From positions 6,324,001-6,388,000 of the forward strand of contig JBHGNT010000015.1 in assembly GCA_043228905.1 (NCBI GenBank): a DNA stretch of 64,000 nt, read 5' to 3'. Made by a program: the position numbers and the translations under genes. Below, piece after piece: positions 50,833-63,470 of the stretch (its first letter is position 1; every line of letters starts with the position of its first letter). The stretch is from Azolla caroliniana. Lineage: Eukaryota > Polypodiophyta. The notes below the pieces were generated by a model. That model saw nothing but the letters and a program-made list of their open reading frames with translations, was not told the DNA's origin and searched no databases.

Positions 50833-51615
50833 TTATCCCCCCTGTTTAGTGTCGACTTTCAGGTGGCATAGGCTTGTGTGGATAACGAAGATGGAAATCA
50901 CAAACTTCTTCGACGACATTCATCAAATGGTGGTGAGGTTCCCAAGTAGCTCAGATATCGGGTATCCTTCCCAACGTACCAAATAATAGAGTTTCCAACA
51001 TTGTCGTAGTGTATTTCGTACACTACATGAAAAACTTATAAAGTACCGATTTAATAAATATGAATAAATAGTAGAAAATATTAAAATATATATAACATGC
51101 ATAGGGCAAGATTCAAACCTTGCACCTCCATGTTAATAATGTGAAACCTTACCATTACCGGTGGTTCCCACTTGACTCACGCAACGATCCGGAGCCGAAA
51201 GGCACGACAACGTGAAGCTTGGAGTCGAGTATTTCTTCAACTTCATACTCATTGCTAGACTCCAACTCGATGGGCGGTGGTAAGCGGGTTGCCGCTTGGG
51301 AAGTATAGATGGATGGTAAACCTCCAAGAGAAATAAATGAAATACGTCATGGATGTGATAGTGAGGAGGAAGGTCGAGCCGATAGGCCACATGATTGATA
51401 CACTTGAAGATGTGGAAGGGGCCTAATTTTGTGTAACCTAGCTTCGCACATGGGCAAGTGGTCGTAATATTGTGCCGTAGTAGCCAAACCATGTCACCTA
51501 CTTGAAAGTTGGGCGCCGAAGCCCGTAGATGGTTGGTCGTTGCCTTTTGTCGGTCTTGCGCATTAACGATCTCAAGAGTTAGATCTTGGTGGATTTCTTT
51601 TAAATGGCACACTGA
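50833..51615 (-). pseudogene. CHR2 integrase C-terminus and chromodomain remnant
   Basis: On the minus strand from 51612: DLTLEIVNAQDRQK, NFQVGDMVWLLRHNI, CAKLGYTKLGPFHI (GPF motif) and YHIHDVFHLFLLEVYHPS, parallel to CHR1 residues 988-1080. Chromodomain pieces (GKDTRYLSYLGTS, about 50970) follow to 50833. An AT-rich insert of roughly 125 bp lies at about 51005-51130, between the linker and the chromodomain. The frame is broken. Confidence 0.8.
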
Positions 51616-52221
51616 ATGTTTTCAAACTCTCCTTGTAACATAGAAATAAGATTAAATCATGTCATCATTAAACTCTTGGCTAGTGGGGTTCGCTTACCCG
51701 TGGAAGACTCCTTGCATCTAGATACCCACACTTGCGAAATTGTAAGGCCGACCACTAATAACCAAATGTCCACGTATCGTTCCTATATGTAGAATGAACC
51801 CCCCTTGTGTTGAAGGTTGTACAGTTCCATGCACCACCTTTAAAGGACTATTTCCATTCCACACATGTAACCACGTAGCGGATTCATGTTCACTACTTTT
51901 AAAGTAGACTAACATTCTATTCATAAACATCATATTTATGAGAAATGTAAAATAAAAAATAGTATTAGCATTGGTAAGCTACAAAAGACGGACCATAATA
52001 TATTTACATGGTTGTTTCTTTGCCTTGAAGGATGATCATATGTATTTATCTACCTCCGTCTCTCTCGTGGAAAGAAAGAAATAATTAAAATGATTTCATG
52101 TTACAACACATTAAGGAGTTGCATGAATAGAGTGGATGCTCTACAAGGCAACTACCTATATCTAGTAAATGGAGTCCTAATATGAATCCCACGAACAAGA
52201 AAGTCCACAAAAGCGTTCAAT

Positions 52222-52286
<65 letters not shown>

Positions 52287-54359
52287 GAGATAGTCATATT
52301 CTTATATCAATATATATAACAAACAATGCACTTTTTTAATGCAACCCATTCATGTCCTCTCTTTCTCTCATTGAAATAGTCCGAATTTTTCGTTATTTAT
52401 TGTTATATCAACATATACAACAATAATCCGCAACGATATGATTCAAGGGTCTCAAACTCAAATTGCTTCGAACCAAACCATTTCCAAACTAATTTGAAAT
52501 GTAAATTAAATTGAACCGCAAAACTTCAAACCAAAACCATTTGAGAAATTTTCAAGCTCAAGCAATCGACAAATTGATGAGTCATGGTTTCAGTTGGCCT
52601 TAAACAAAATTATTGGTAAATGGACACTCAATAAATGTGCCAACAAATTGAGCATAAATTGAACCTATTAAGTTGTTAAGCCACTTTTTTGCAGTTTGGT
52701 TCAGCTCAAATTGAACAACCTTTGAGTCCTAATATAGAATAATGCAATGTTTTCCAATTAACTTCTTTGGTATACTTTGCATTTTTCCATGACAAATGAC
52801 ACAAATTTTGTCCTTTGATCACATATCCATAGTTGAATGATTCAACAAGAGTGTTAAGCAACCAATTAACATGAATAATATTCCATCTTCCATGTATAGA
52901 GTATAAATGAGAATTCTAGTATTTTTTAAATGTTATGAGTATTTTGGGAACTTTGCCAAAGTTAAGGGTATGTTGTAATAATAATAACAGTAATGGAAGA
53001 AGGCATATGCTCGGAGTAGAAAAAGTATCCCTTTAGAAAACTATATGAACTTGTTAAAATATGACATACATACATGATCAGGTAATACTTTTGATTCAAG
53101 CCATGTGAATTGTCATTATAAATGATAATGAATCTATTCACTCTTGGTCAAATAAATTTTCATGATCACTATTCAAGCAAGATATTACAAAATTTGGGTT
53201 TCAGGCATATAAGTTGAGGTCAATCTTATAATGAAGTTGTTTTGTTCATTATGGAGGCGAAAAGCAAATGGCAAACTTATTATTTGTTTAATATAAACAT
53301 CTAGAAGTTAAGAGCAACATCTAATACAAGTTATAGCTTGACAAGATTATCATGTGTCGAATACTCAAATTGAATGTATTTGTGAGCCTAAGTGATTTCT
53401 TTTCTAGAAATTCTTTCCCATTGAAGTGCTTCGGGATCATTTATTAACTTGGGTAGAATTTGTTTTCTTGGGTGAATTCCTCAAAACACCTAGAGAGCAT
53501 GTTTCAAGGTGTCTTAAAAAGTAAAGAATTAGGTATAGAAGTCAGAGACCCATACAATCATACTTTTATCTTTACGAAATTTACATTGTACAAAGAAGAA
53601 GCTTTCCCCTAGTATCTCTCGAAGTTCTAAAAAACAATGACATTTCCCTAGGTATGCATGCCAATAGAAATGAATATGGACTTGGCACCTCACTATGGAA
53701 CATAAAAAATAACAAGAAAATTGAATAAGTTGATTAACTTTGACATTTTTTAGATGCCAATATATGTTTAATCCAATATTTAATATATTCGCATACAATT
53801 TTTCGTTGACTATATTTATTTGCTTGTGTAAAGTCTTCAAAGTAAAAGCAATGATTTATTCTTAGGTTTGTCTAACTTTGAGAACTTAATACTTTGGGCA
53901 CTTGTAAAAGAAATTCATCTGATAATAATTGTCTTTTCTAAACTGGGGATCTTTTGCAACTATTGATGCACTTATCACAAGTACTAAGCATTTTGGTGGT
54001 AAGATAGCCAAGGGTTGTAGTTGGAACATTGGAGGGTTTGTATTAAGTCATTACTTATGTGGAGGTTCTACAAAATTCTCATTTATTGTTTTCCAAAAAT
54101 AGTGATGACTATTTTCTAAGAACAATTTTTAACACAAGTTATAATAGTGACAGTTCCTTTGGTATACTTGTCTCTAATCATGCCTCATGTGACACCCTTG
54201 ATAGATAATGAACATTTTCTCTAATAGTATAACCTTCGTGGGAGCTAAGATCATGTTTGTAAACCAGTTAACTTGTCTTCAATTATCCCTCATTACAAGT
54301 CTTGAGTATATGAAACACATTTCCCTAATATAAGAAATTAAGCACTATATGGTTATACA
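51616..54359. other. AT-rich decayed region, no gene recognised
   Basis: Low-GC sequence without a long open frame. The longest minus-strand frame (53529-53840) has no recognisable motif. A (CT)n run is noted separately. Its position downstream of an old gag remnant suggests a decayed retrotransposon, but no pol motif could be read. Confidence 0.5.
52223..52283. repeat. (CT)n microsatellite
   Basis: About 30 uninterrupted CT units, the longest in the window. Confidence 0.97.
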
Positions 54360-54750
54360 AATCCATTTATAAAATGTTTCACTAGTTTAATGTTTCTCAT
54401 TCTATCCTCAAATTCACACATATATTTAATCCTTAATCGGTTGACTACCTTCCTACTTCAATGAAATCAATTGATCAATGGAACTCCACTTTTTTCTTCG
54501 ATGAAAAAAAATCATCAATAAATTCATTTTCAGAGTTGTAAAGTTATTTCTAGAATAATCATGCAATTTATCAAACCATATTCTAGGTATATTTTCCATG
54601 GTGAGCCCAAATGTAGCCATGTTCAAAAAACTTTCTACCTGGGCTTGTAATATTTGCCCACTTGTTTTAATGTTTCCATGTTTCCAACATCTAGTTTGTC
54701 TAGGCAATTGGGAACCATTTTATTGAACATACGTTTTGAGGTGGAAAGAC
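54360..54750 (-). pseudogene. Old OTA-type gag remnant
   Basis: On the minus strand FGLTMENIPRIWF (about 54613-54575) and MIFFHRRKKW (about 54520) align with FGLTLDGRAAFW and LWFFHRRVPQ of the OTA1 gag at the same spacing. A weak continuation (QSTD, NICVNLR) follows. It is AT-rich and far more diverged, so it is much older than OTA1. Confidence 0.55.
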
Positions 54751-56519
54751 CATATATTTGTTGTTTAATTTTGTGTCCTTGAGACGTTCCGACCACATAT
54801 GAGGATACAACTTCACAAAAGGGTGGCTATGTTTGGATTTACACCTTGGATTCCTAATGACATTGTGAGTTGCCTCTAGATTTTGCATATAAGATCGCAA
54901 TTATACGTCACAAAAAAAATTTATTTTTTATTTTTTCAAAAAAATGCTACCCATTAGTTAGGAAGAAATACATCAAGTATCATATGTACGAGGGCCAGGC
55001 CTCATATAGAGCTCTATAGCTTCGATTAACCCTAAAAACGTGAAGCCTAGAGTGATCCTTCTACAGTCCATGGACGGTGGGGGGATGTCGCATTGGGGAA
55101 GTCCTCGGTGGGAAGAGCCATTTCAGTGGGAGATAGCACCACTGTATATTTGTATAAGATCTAGATAAGGAAAACTAAATGGTAATACTTAAGTAAAAAC
55201 TAAAGCATGTGTGCCAAGTGGCGGCACATGCTTCGGCCTTTTGGATGAGAAGGTTAAATGGAGGTGGTGCATGCATAACATTGACCATGTGGGAAACCCT
55301 ATATAAAGGCACCTTATTATCAATTGAAGAAGGGTAAATAAATAAAAGAAATATCAATTGGATTTTCCATTATTTAATTATACTAACACCTTGGTACACA
55401 AAGGTTTTGTGTTCTCATCTCTTTCTATCATAAATTACATTTCTTACCTTAATTTTCCATATTAAAATTTTAAACTAATTTCTTTTGTTCAAGTTTTGTC
55501 CATCGAATCCATCTCTCAGTCTAAAAACTAGAGGTCGCACTATTACATGCATGCAATATGCACATAACCTGATGTGAATGGGTTGTAGAAAGATTGAAAA
55601 CCAAGGTTATATGTCAATTATGATGACAAACTTTGCGATAATGTTTATGAGAAATAATCTTTCACAAAGGTTAGGGTGGTTATTTGCCAATTGATTTACT
55701 AGAAAGACCAATTTGATGACCAATTCATCATTTGTGACTCGTGAGACTACAAAGCTTGGATGATACGATGTGGAATCATGGAAGTAGTACAAATATGATC
55801 ATTTGGATATGTCACGACAAACAAGTTATTGGATTCATAAGGTTTGGGAAAACCACAATGCTTTGTTGGCATTAAACAAGCAATGTTGGATACATTCAAA
55901 ATAAGAGGCCTTTTAAGGATAACATGATAAGAGTTCATCAACAAGGTTAAGTATCCTCACAAAAATATGATGGTTCTTGACGTCTTCTCGGAGTATTAGA
56001 GTAAACTCACCAGACTTCCACCAAGGGATCAAGTGAGATGATGTTCCTTCGTGTCATTTAATCTCAATGATTTTCACATTCTATTAGAGGATGTGACTAT
56101 TGACAGTTAGCTCATGGAAATATAGGTAATAGTAAGATAGGCTCTCCTCAAGTACTACTCTCATGAGCATACATCCAAAAAGGATATACTTGACCTCGTT
56201 ACTGAGAGCTTTCTTACATAAGAAGGGTGAAAGCATGGGAATGGACACAATTAGCTATGTCCTTGACATAGCTAATTAGCTATGCAAAAAGCTACCAATG
56301 ATAACTAGTCATTTTAGTACCATGAATGAAAACATTTGAATGTTTTAATCATAGATTGACAAAGTTCGCAATATTCGAGAATACGAAATGGCCCAAGAAT
56401 ATTATAAAACCATTCGTTTTGCAAAAAACAAATTCAAAATATTAATTAATTAATTAAAATAAATTTAATCCATTAAAAAAAGAACAATCATTCATTAATA
56501 GATTATTAAGATATGATTA
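54751..56519. other. AT-rich region; possible old LTR-like promoter near 55300
   Basis: No coding frame of note. CCCTATATAAAGGCACC (about 55297-55313) is a strong TATA-type sequence, preceded by an inverted repeat (GCATGTGTGCC ... GCGGCACATGC, 55203-55229), as in many LTR promoters. LTR termini could not be set. AGCTAATTAGCTA palindromes occur at about 56250-56285. Confidence 0.35.
56515..56519. other. Target-site duplication of CI, left copy
   Basis: GATTA here versus TATTA at 61648-61652; one mismatch. Confidence 0.6.
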
Positions 56520-57097
56520 TGTGCGGAATAGTGCTCGGCCACAACCGAGTCTTAAAACACTCAATGGAAGAAAACAAAAAACTAGAAATAAGACAAACAC
56601 AAGATTTTAACGTGGAAAACCCTAAATGGGGAAAAAACCACGGGAGTCCACAAACTCCAACTATCATTATGAGAGGAAGGGTACAATAAGAGACTCAGAG
56701 GCAACGGCCTCGAGCTCTGTGTCTTCGCCGACCGACGGTTACAATAGAAACAAGTTCTACTTCTCTCTCGCTCTGTCTTTCTCTATACAACAACAATTAT
56801 AATAACAACGTACAAAACACTATTTGCCCTAGTTATATTTATACTCATATAACTTACGAGCTATTTACAAATATGATCTCAACGGTCATGTCTGAATATA
56901 TTTACAAATATGATCTCAACGGTCATGTCTGAATATATTTACAAATATGTTCCTACTTGTTGGTTCATACCAGATCCGATCGGACTCCTTCCAGATCCAT
57001 CCAATCCGATACCTGGATACCTTCCGGACTCATCTGGTCTGGTTCCTTCTTTCGGCTCATCCGATCCGGCTCATTCGGAGGGACCTATTTCCCAACA
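56520..57097 (-). repeat. CI 3' LTR (578 bp)
   Basis: On the plus strand it starts TGTGCGGAATAGTGC and ends TATTTCCCAACA. It contains two copies of a 37-bp unit (56867-56903 and 56904-56940) where the 5' LTR has one. The minus-strand purine run GAGTGAAGGGGTAG (57100-57115) is the polypurine tract. Confidence 0.9.
56867..56940. repeat. 37-bp tandem duplication in the CI 3' LTR
   Basis: ACAAATATGATCTCAACGGT is repeated at 56867 and 56904; a single diverged copy lies in the other LTR near 61422. Confidence 0.92.
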
Positions 57098-57119
57098 AAC
57101 TACCCCTTCACTCTAGTAT

Positions 57120-60100
57120 GAGATGTCTCGTCAATATGATCCTCCTCCGACACACGTCCAACTTGTCGACAGCCAACACCTTGGTCAGCATGTCCGACTC
57201 GTTCTCCTCCATATGGATCTTCATCAGCAAGAACTTTTTATATTCTACCTTCTCTCGAAGCTAGTGATATCTCCTCTGGATGTGGTAGGCCGCGTTCTTC
57301 GCGAGGTGGATGACACTTTGTCTGTCGCAATAAAGCTGGAATTCCTCCTGCCACATCCCTAGCTCTCCAATGAAGTCCTTCTTCCAGATTGCCTCTTTAC
57401 TGGCTTCTACAGTTGCCATGTACTCTGCTTCCATTGTCATAGTGCAATGAACTTCTACAACCTCGACTGCCATGATACGACTCCCCTTGCATATGTCATA
57501 ACATATCTGGACATTGACCGGCTGGTATCCGCATCAGCATACATATCCGAATCCGTGAATCCTTCAAGTTGGGGTTTACCTAAGCCGAATCGGAGGCACA
57601 TACTTGAGGTGCCTTTCAAGTACCGGAGTATCCACTTGACCACGGTCTAGTGTTCTCTTCCCAGCTTTCTCATGAAACGGCTAACCACTCCGAATGCATA
57701 TCTGATATCCGTTCGAGTACACACCATTGCGTACATCAAGCTTCTGACTACGGAGGCATACGATACCTTTGTCATCTCCACTTTCTCCGCCTTTGTCTTC
57801 GGACTTTGCTTTTCGGACAGCTTGCAATTTGTTGGAAGTGTCGACCCAACCTGCTTGGCATCTTACATGCTGAACCTTTGAGGCACCTTGGTCACGTACT
57901 TCTCCTGTGACAACCACAACAGCTTCTTTTTTCGGTTCCGGACTATGTGCATCCCCAATATCTATCTTGTCAAACCCAAATCTTTTATTGAGAAGGTCCG
58001 GTTCAAGGCCTTCTTCAGATTCCTGATTTTGGTTCGGTTCGGTTCGACGATTAGCATGTCATCCACATACAGCAAGAGTATCAAGAAGTCTCCTACGTTG
58101 AACTTCTTCACAAATACGTAGTGGTCAGCCTGCGTCTTGTGGTATCCTTTGTTAGTCATGAAGGAGTCGAACTTCCGGTACCATTGTCGGGGAGCTTGCT
58201 TCAATCCATATAAGCTCTTCTTCAACTGAAAGACCAGGTTCTCCTTCTCTTTCTTGACGAATCCTTTCGGCTCTTGCATGTAGATCTCTTCTTCGAGGTC
58301 GACATGCAGGAATGTTGTCTTAACGTCTAATTGCTCGACCTCAAGGTCCATGCTTGCTGCAATGCTCAACACACCCCGGATGACTGTCATCTTGATTACC
58401 AAGGCAAAAATCTCGTCGAAATCCACTCCTTTCTTCTATTGGAAGCCCTTCACCGCAATACGGGCTTTATATCTTGATGGATTTCCAGTGTCTCCCAGTT
58501 TCAGCTTGTACACCGACTTGTTTCGGAGCGCTCTCTTTCCTTTTGGCAACTCCGTCAATTCATATGTGTGGTTCTCATGCAGGGAATCCATCTTGTCCTG
58601 AATGGTACTTAACCACTTGCGGTTGTGGGTGTCTTTCTTTACTTCTTCGAAGCTTTCCGGCTGCCCCTTGTCAGTCAGCAACACATGCTCTGCATCCGTA
58701 AATCTCCAGGGGGCTCTTCTCTCCCTTAGAGGATATCTCCGTCCCTTGTTTTGGACTACCGGTTCCTCCATCTGTTCTTCATTCGAATCCGATTTGGAGT
58801 CTTGTCCAGTTCCGGTGTCCAAATTTTCTTCTTCGGTTGGTCCGGTTTCTTGTCCGACTTCTGCCGGTTCTTCGAGTGTCATCCAGGTTCCAGTCAGACG
58901 AATCCTTGCATCTTCCGACCAATCTCTGTCGGTCGACCCAGAGTTCACTATCTTCTTCTCCGACTTCAAGTCGACAATAGTCTTGTCTTCCATGATGACT
59001 ATGTCTCGACTCCGGAAGACCTTCTTGTCAACCAAGTCCCACACTGGGTAGCCAAACTCATCATCACCGTATCCAAGGAATTTGCATGTCTTGGATTTTG
59101 GGTCCAATTTTGCTCTCTTGTCCTTTGCAACATGCACGTAAGCTAGACAACCGAACACCTTTAGATGCCGGTAAGACACTTCTTTACCGGTCCATACTCT
59201 ATGTGGTGTGTCTCCATCCAAGGGCACCGAGGGTGACCTATTTATCACATATGTTGTTGCCATCAGCGCCTCAACCCAAAATTTCTTAGGTAACTTGGCA
59301 TGTCCTAGCATACTCCGAACTCTCTCCATTACGGTTCGGTTCATCCTTTCGGCCAATCCGTTCAACTCTGATGTCTTCAGCATGATAAATTTGAGCCGGA
59401 TTCCCTTCAATCAGCAGTACTCCTCGAACAGTCCCCAATATTCTCCTCCATTGTCCGCTCAAACAACCTTCAGCTTCCAGTTGGTTTCCCTTTCCACTTT
59501 CGCGTGGAATTCCTTGAAGACAGGTAATACTTGGTCCTTCGTCTTCAGCGGTGAGACCCACAACTTCCGGTTGTGGTCTTCTATGAACGTCACGAAGTAT
59601 TGCTATTCGGCATGTGACTTCGTATCGGTATGCACAAGCTCCAGTGGTGCATTCCATCTCATCGGTGATCTCAACTAGAAAGAGGTCCAGTTTTGTTTGT
59701 TGGCTAAACAATCGGTGCACTTCTCAAGCTGTACTTCTTTCACCTCTGGGAGGAGGTTATTTTCGGCAAGTCTCCGCATTCCCTTCTGGTTCACGTGGCA
59801 CAACCTCTTGTGCCATAGCTCACCGGTAGTGTCGGATGCCACATTCACTTCCTCCCGGAAAATCCGGGCATGCATCAAGTACAAAGTGTTGATCTTCCAG
59901 GCCCAATCCAGGATTACGCTTCCTTTGCAAAACTTCATGACACCGTTCCGAATGCTACCCGTTTAGCATTCATCATCTAGCCGAACGACTGATATCAAGT
60001 TCAACCGAACCTCCGGAACATGTCAGACATCCTTCAGCAGCAACTTGCACCCGATTGACGTCATCAACCACACGTCTCCTATGCTGATAATTCGACATGC

Positions 60101-61079
60101 ACCTTCATTTCCCATTCGGACAGAACCGTGATCTCCGGCTCTGTAAGATGAGAAGCACTTCCAGTCGGGGGTCAAATGGAATGACGCGCCGGAGTCGACC
60201 ACCCACGTCATTTCGTCGCTAACAAGATGCAACTCATTTTCCTTGGTGATGAGCAACAACTCCTCTTCACTTGTCGCGATTGTCGACGTTCCTCTCCTTT
60301 CCGAGATCTTCTTCGGTTCTGGAATGTCGACAGTGTCAACAATTCTTCTGGAAGTGCCCCGACTTTCCGCAATGAAAGCAAGTGGGCCTCCCCCTTGACT
60401 TCGACCTTGTCTCTGATTTGTCCCGGTTCTGGGGACTCTGATTCCGGCCTCTTCCCCGGTTATGGTCATCTTCTGTAACCATGGCCTTCGGATCGGTTCC
60501 GGACTCCAGGTCCTTTTGGCGAGCTTCTTCATCCAACAAGCTTGATTTTACCCTTGCTAGGGATAGATGTTTTCCTTCCAGCCCGGCGTTGCCCAAAGTG
60601 ATAACTAGCGTCTCCCAACTATCCGGGAAGGAACCGAGCAGCAGCAACACGAGTACCTCGTCGGCTAAAGGTACTTCCAACGAGGTCGTTTGATTTATAA
60701 GCCCTTGGAAGGCATTCATGTGCTCAACCATACTAGGGTTGTCTTGATATTTGAGTCTCACCAACTTCCGGAAAACTGAAACTCGATTTACGACGTTCTT
60801 GCTCTCCAGCATGGTGCCGATTTTCTCCTAGAGCACATGGGCCTTACTTTCTTCGTTGAAGTTGTTGTACAGCCTCATGTCGATGAAGCATCAAATGTAT
60901 GTCATCATCTTCATATGCGTCACCTCGCATGTTGATGCATCAATCTTATCTGGTCTTTTGTCCCCAAACTATACCGGTAGCCAGAGATCTTTAACCACGA
61001 CCATGTCCCTCATCTTCGACTTCCACACTAGGTAGTTGGAGCTAGTGAGCTTGAACATGCCTCTGAATGGATCTTCCAT
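57120..61079 (-). pseudogene. CI gag-pol remnant
   Basis: ATG 61079 starts MEDPFRGMFKLTSSNY. The zinc knuckle CFHCGKSGHFQKNC is near 60380-60340. Protease VDSGASFHLTPDWKCFSSY is near 60205. Integrase has SELNGLAERMN (about 59370), FWVEALMATTYVINRSPSVPLDG, then VSYRHLKVFGCLAYVHVAKD. RT has LDVKTTFLHVDLEEEIYM (about 58310) and intact YVDDMLIV (about 58070). RNase H pieces run from 57917 to 57261. Stops where CA is open include TAG 60969-60971 (CAG in CA), TGA 60891-60893 (CGA), TAG 60828-60830 (TGG) and TAG 58436-58438 (CAG). Confidence 0.9.
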
Positions 61080-61104
61080 TTTCTTCAAGGTTTAGAACCT
61101 TCAC

Positions 61105-61117
61105 ATTGATACCAGTT
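61105..61117 (-). other. CI primer-binding site (degenerate)
   Basis: The minus strand reads AACTGGTATCAAT after the LTR; TGGTATCA is retained but the GAGC end is lost. Confidence 0.75.
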
Positions 61118-61647
61118 TGTGCGAAATAGTGCTTGGCCACAACCGTAAGAAAACAGAAAACTAGAAATAAGATAGACACAAGATGTTAACGTGGAAAACC
61201 GTAAATGGGGAAAAAACCACAGGAGTCCACAAACTCCAACTATCACTATGAGAGGAAGGGTACAATAAGAGACTCAGACGCAACGACCTCAAGCTCTGTG
61301 TCTTTGCCGACCAACGGTTACAACAAAAAGAAGTTCTCGCTTTGTCTTTCTCTATACAACAACAATGTACAAAACACTATTTGCCCTAGTTATATTTATA
61401 CTCATATAACTTATGGGCTATTTACAAATATGACCTCAACAGTCACGTTTGAACATATTTACAAATATGTTCCTACTCCTCAATAGTCATATACATTACA
61501 GGTTCATACCGGATCAGGTTGGACTCCTTCCGGATCCATTTGATCTAGTATCCGGATACCTTCCAAAGTTATCTGGTCTGGTTCCTTCCTTCGGCTCGTC
61601 CGATCTGGCTTATCCGGATCCCATCTGGAGGGTTCGGTTTCCCAACA
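61118..61647 (-). repeat. CI 5' LTR (530 bp)
   Basis: TGTGCGAAATAGTGC to GTTTCCCAACA on the plus strand. On the minus strand, AGTATAAATATAAC (about 61388-61402) is the TATA-type box. Confidence 0.9.
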
Positions 61648-61652
61648 TATTA

Positions 61653-61904
61653 GTATTAACTCTCCTTTATAATGTCAATTAAAAAAAAGGGAAGTTTATG
61701 AATCTTATTTTTATTAAAAAAAGGGGAAGTTTAATGAATACTTGACGATGCATTCATATGTGTATTCGTTTGCATTCGAATGGTAAGCCCCAAGAATGCG
61801 AATATGTCAATCTATGGTTTTAAATATATAAATGTGCAACATAAATGTGCACCATAAATGGAAATGTACACCATAAATTATATACCAAATTCCTAGGTCC
61901 ATTA
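61653..61904. other. AT-rich spacer, nothing recognised
   Basis: It contains two short A-rich duplicated segments (AAAAAAAGGGAAGTTTA at about 61683 and 61717) and no gene. Confidence 0.5.
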
Positions 61905-62492
61905 TGCATGATCCATTGCCACATCACGTTGACCATCACTTTGTGACTATTCAGGCTTAGATTACTGCCACTGTTCGCTCCTATTGAGTTCACTCCTCCA
62001 TTGCTGCCATTCTACACTCAGTTGCTACCACAATTCAGTCATGGATTGCTGTCATTGTTCAATCCGACGTAGTTCACTCCTCCATTACCACCATTCTACA
62101 CTCAAGTGTCGCCATTATTCAGTCATGGATTGCTACTATTGTTCGATCCAACGGAGTTCACTCCTCCATTGCCGTCATTCTACACTTAGTTGCTGCCACT
62201 CTTCGGTCCTGATTGCTACCACAGTTCGATCCGACGAACTTCCCTACTTAGTTGTCGCCATTGTACTCTCAGTTGTCGCCACTGTTCAGTCCTGGATTGT
62301 TGCCACTGTTCTATCCGACGGAGCTCACTCCTCCATTGCCGCCATTCTACACTCAGTTGCCGCCACTGGTCGGTCCTGGATTGCTATCACTATTTGATCG
62401 GACGTAGTTCACTCCTCCATTGTCACCATTGTAGTCTCAGTTGCCGCCACTATTCGGTCATGGATTACAATAACTATTCACTCAAATTGGTA
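61905..62492 (+). repeat. 84-bp tandem array, about seven copies
   Basis: The TTCACTCCTCCATTGC landmark recurs at 61989, 62073, 62157, 62240 (diverged), 62324 and 62408, with a weak first copy from 61905. The period of 84 equals 28 codons, so several plus-strand frames stay open (61984-62397 and 62190-62573), encoding a Ser/His/Cys-rich repeat peptide. No known domain; the open frames may be chance. Confidence 0.9.
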
Positions 62493-63470
62493 TCCATTGC
62501 ATCTACATCTTTGTCTGTTGATTATCTTGTGTATAATCTTTGTCTGTCAATAACCGGTTTGCATGTGGTTTAGTAACTAGCTATGTGTTTATTTTTTGCT
62601 TCAATTTACTAATGAATATGTCAACCCAAATGGAAGGGGAAGGAGGGTGTTTACCAACAACCCTCATGGATCATCAAGATAGGGATGACGCTATCAGTAG
62701 ACAACAATCGATACGAAAGTATTGGGCAGAAAAAAAAGGAAACATCGTCAAATGTTGAAGGATAAGAAAGACACATTCACTAAAGGCAAGGATAGTATTG
62801 GTTGTGATGTAGGTCTGAATACCACTAGGAATGGAAGTAATGAGACTACTATCATAGAGAGAAGGTTGTAGAGTATTTCAATGTTCAAACCAAACACATC
62901 AACAATGAAGACAAGAAGGTAGTGCTTTATAGAATATTAAATGATCCATCGATAAAGGAGTTAATTTATTGTGTTGTCTTAATGCAAACATAACATCTGT
63001 ACTAGTAAATAATCTTCGTAATAGTTTCGTATCCATGAGCAGGTCAAAAGATGATCTTGTCTTAAAAAGGTCTAGTCTAATGATATTACTTAATAGTGAT
63101 GTTGCCGATCTTAACATCAGTGTACTATCTAAGGTAATCGGTGTTAGTAGAAAAAGTGTCTACAGGACAATGAACCGGATTATTTCAAGTGGTGAAGGAA
63201 CTAGTCTACTAAAGCTAACAACAAGATGTAAGCCAATGACACCCATAACATCATAAATCAAGGATATAATCATCGTATTTTAGACTAATGAGAGTAGGGT
63301 TTCACCCAATAAGGATTTATGCAAGAAACGTGTTGGAAGGAGTCAATACGAGGATCATCCCATTCATCTTCTTAATGTACCTTAGGTATTTACATTTATC
63401 TCAACTTTTGTTTTGTTTTCTGAGCTTATTGTCACAAGTCTATACACTATTGAGATTACAATCACTAGGT
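62493..63470 (+). pseudogene. Unrecognised remnant with a helix-turn-helix-like segment
   Basis: A frame at 62969-63256 contains LSKVIGVSRKSVYRTMNRI (about 63121-63180), shaped like a DNA-binding helix-turn-helix. Upstream frames (62627-62758) read MDHQDRDDAISRQQSIRKYW. The pieces are in different frames and not assigned to a family. A degraded transposase-like gene is possible but unproven. Confidence 0.3.

Larger units (their letters stand above)
56520..61647 (-). mobile_element. CI: full-length but dead Ty1/copia element (5.13 kb)
   Basis: LTRs are 56520-57097 and 61118-61647, with a primer site and a gag-pol region close to CA in protein sequence but riddled with stops. It is the same family as CA and CF by LTR start (TGTTGGGAAA-type) and proteins, and serves as a useful pair to CA for reading mutations. 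Confidence 0.9.

Noticed and set aside
53529-53840. A 103-codon minus-strand frame as a gene
   Set aside because: AT-rich, no motif, no neighbouring signals; length is within chance for this composition.
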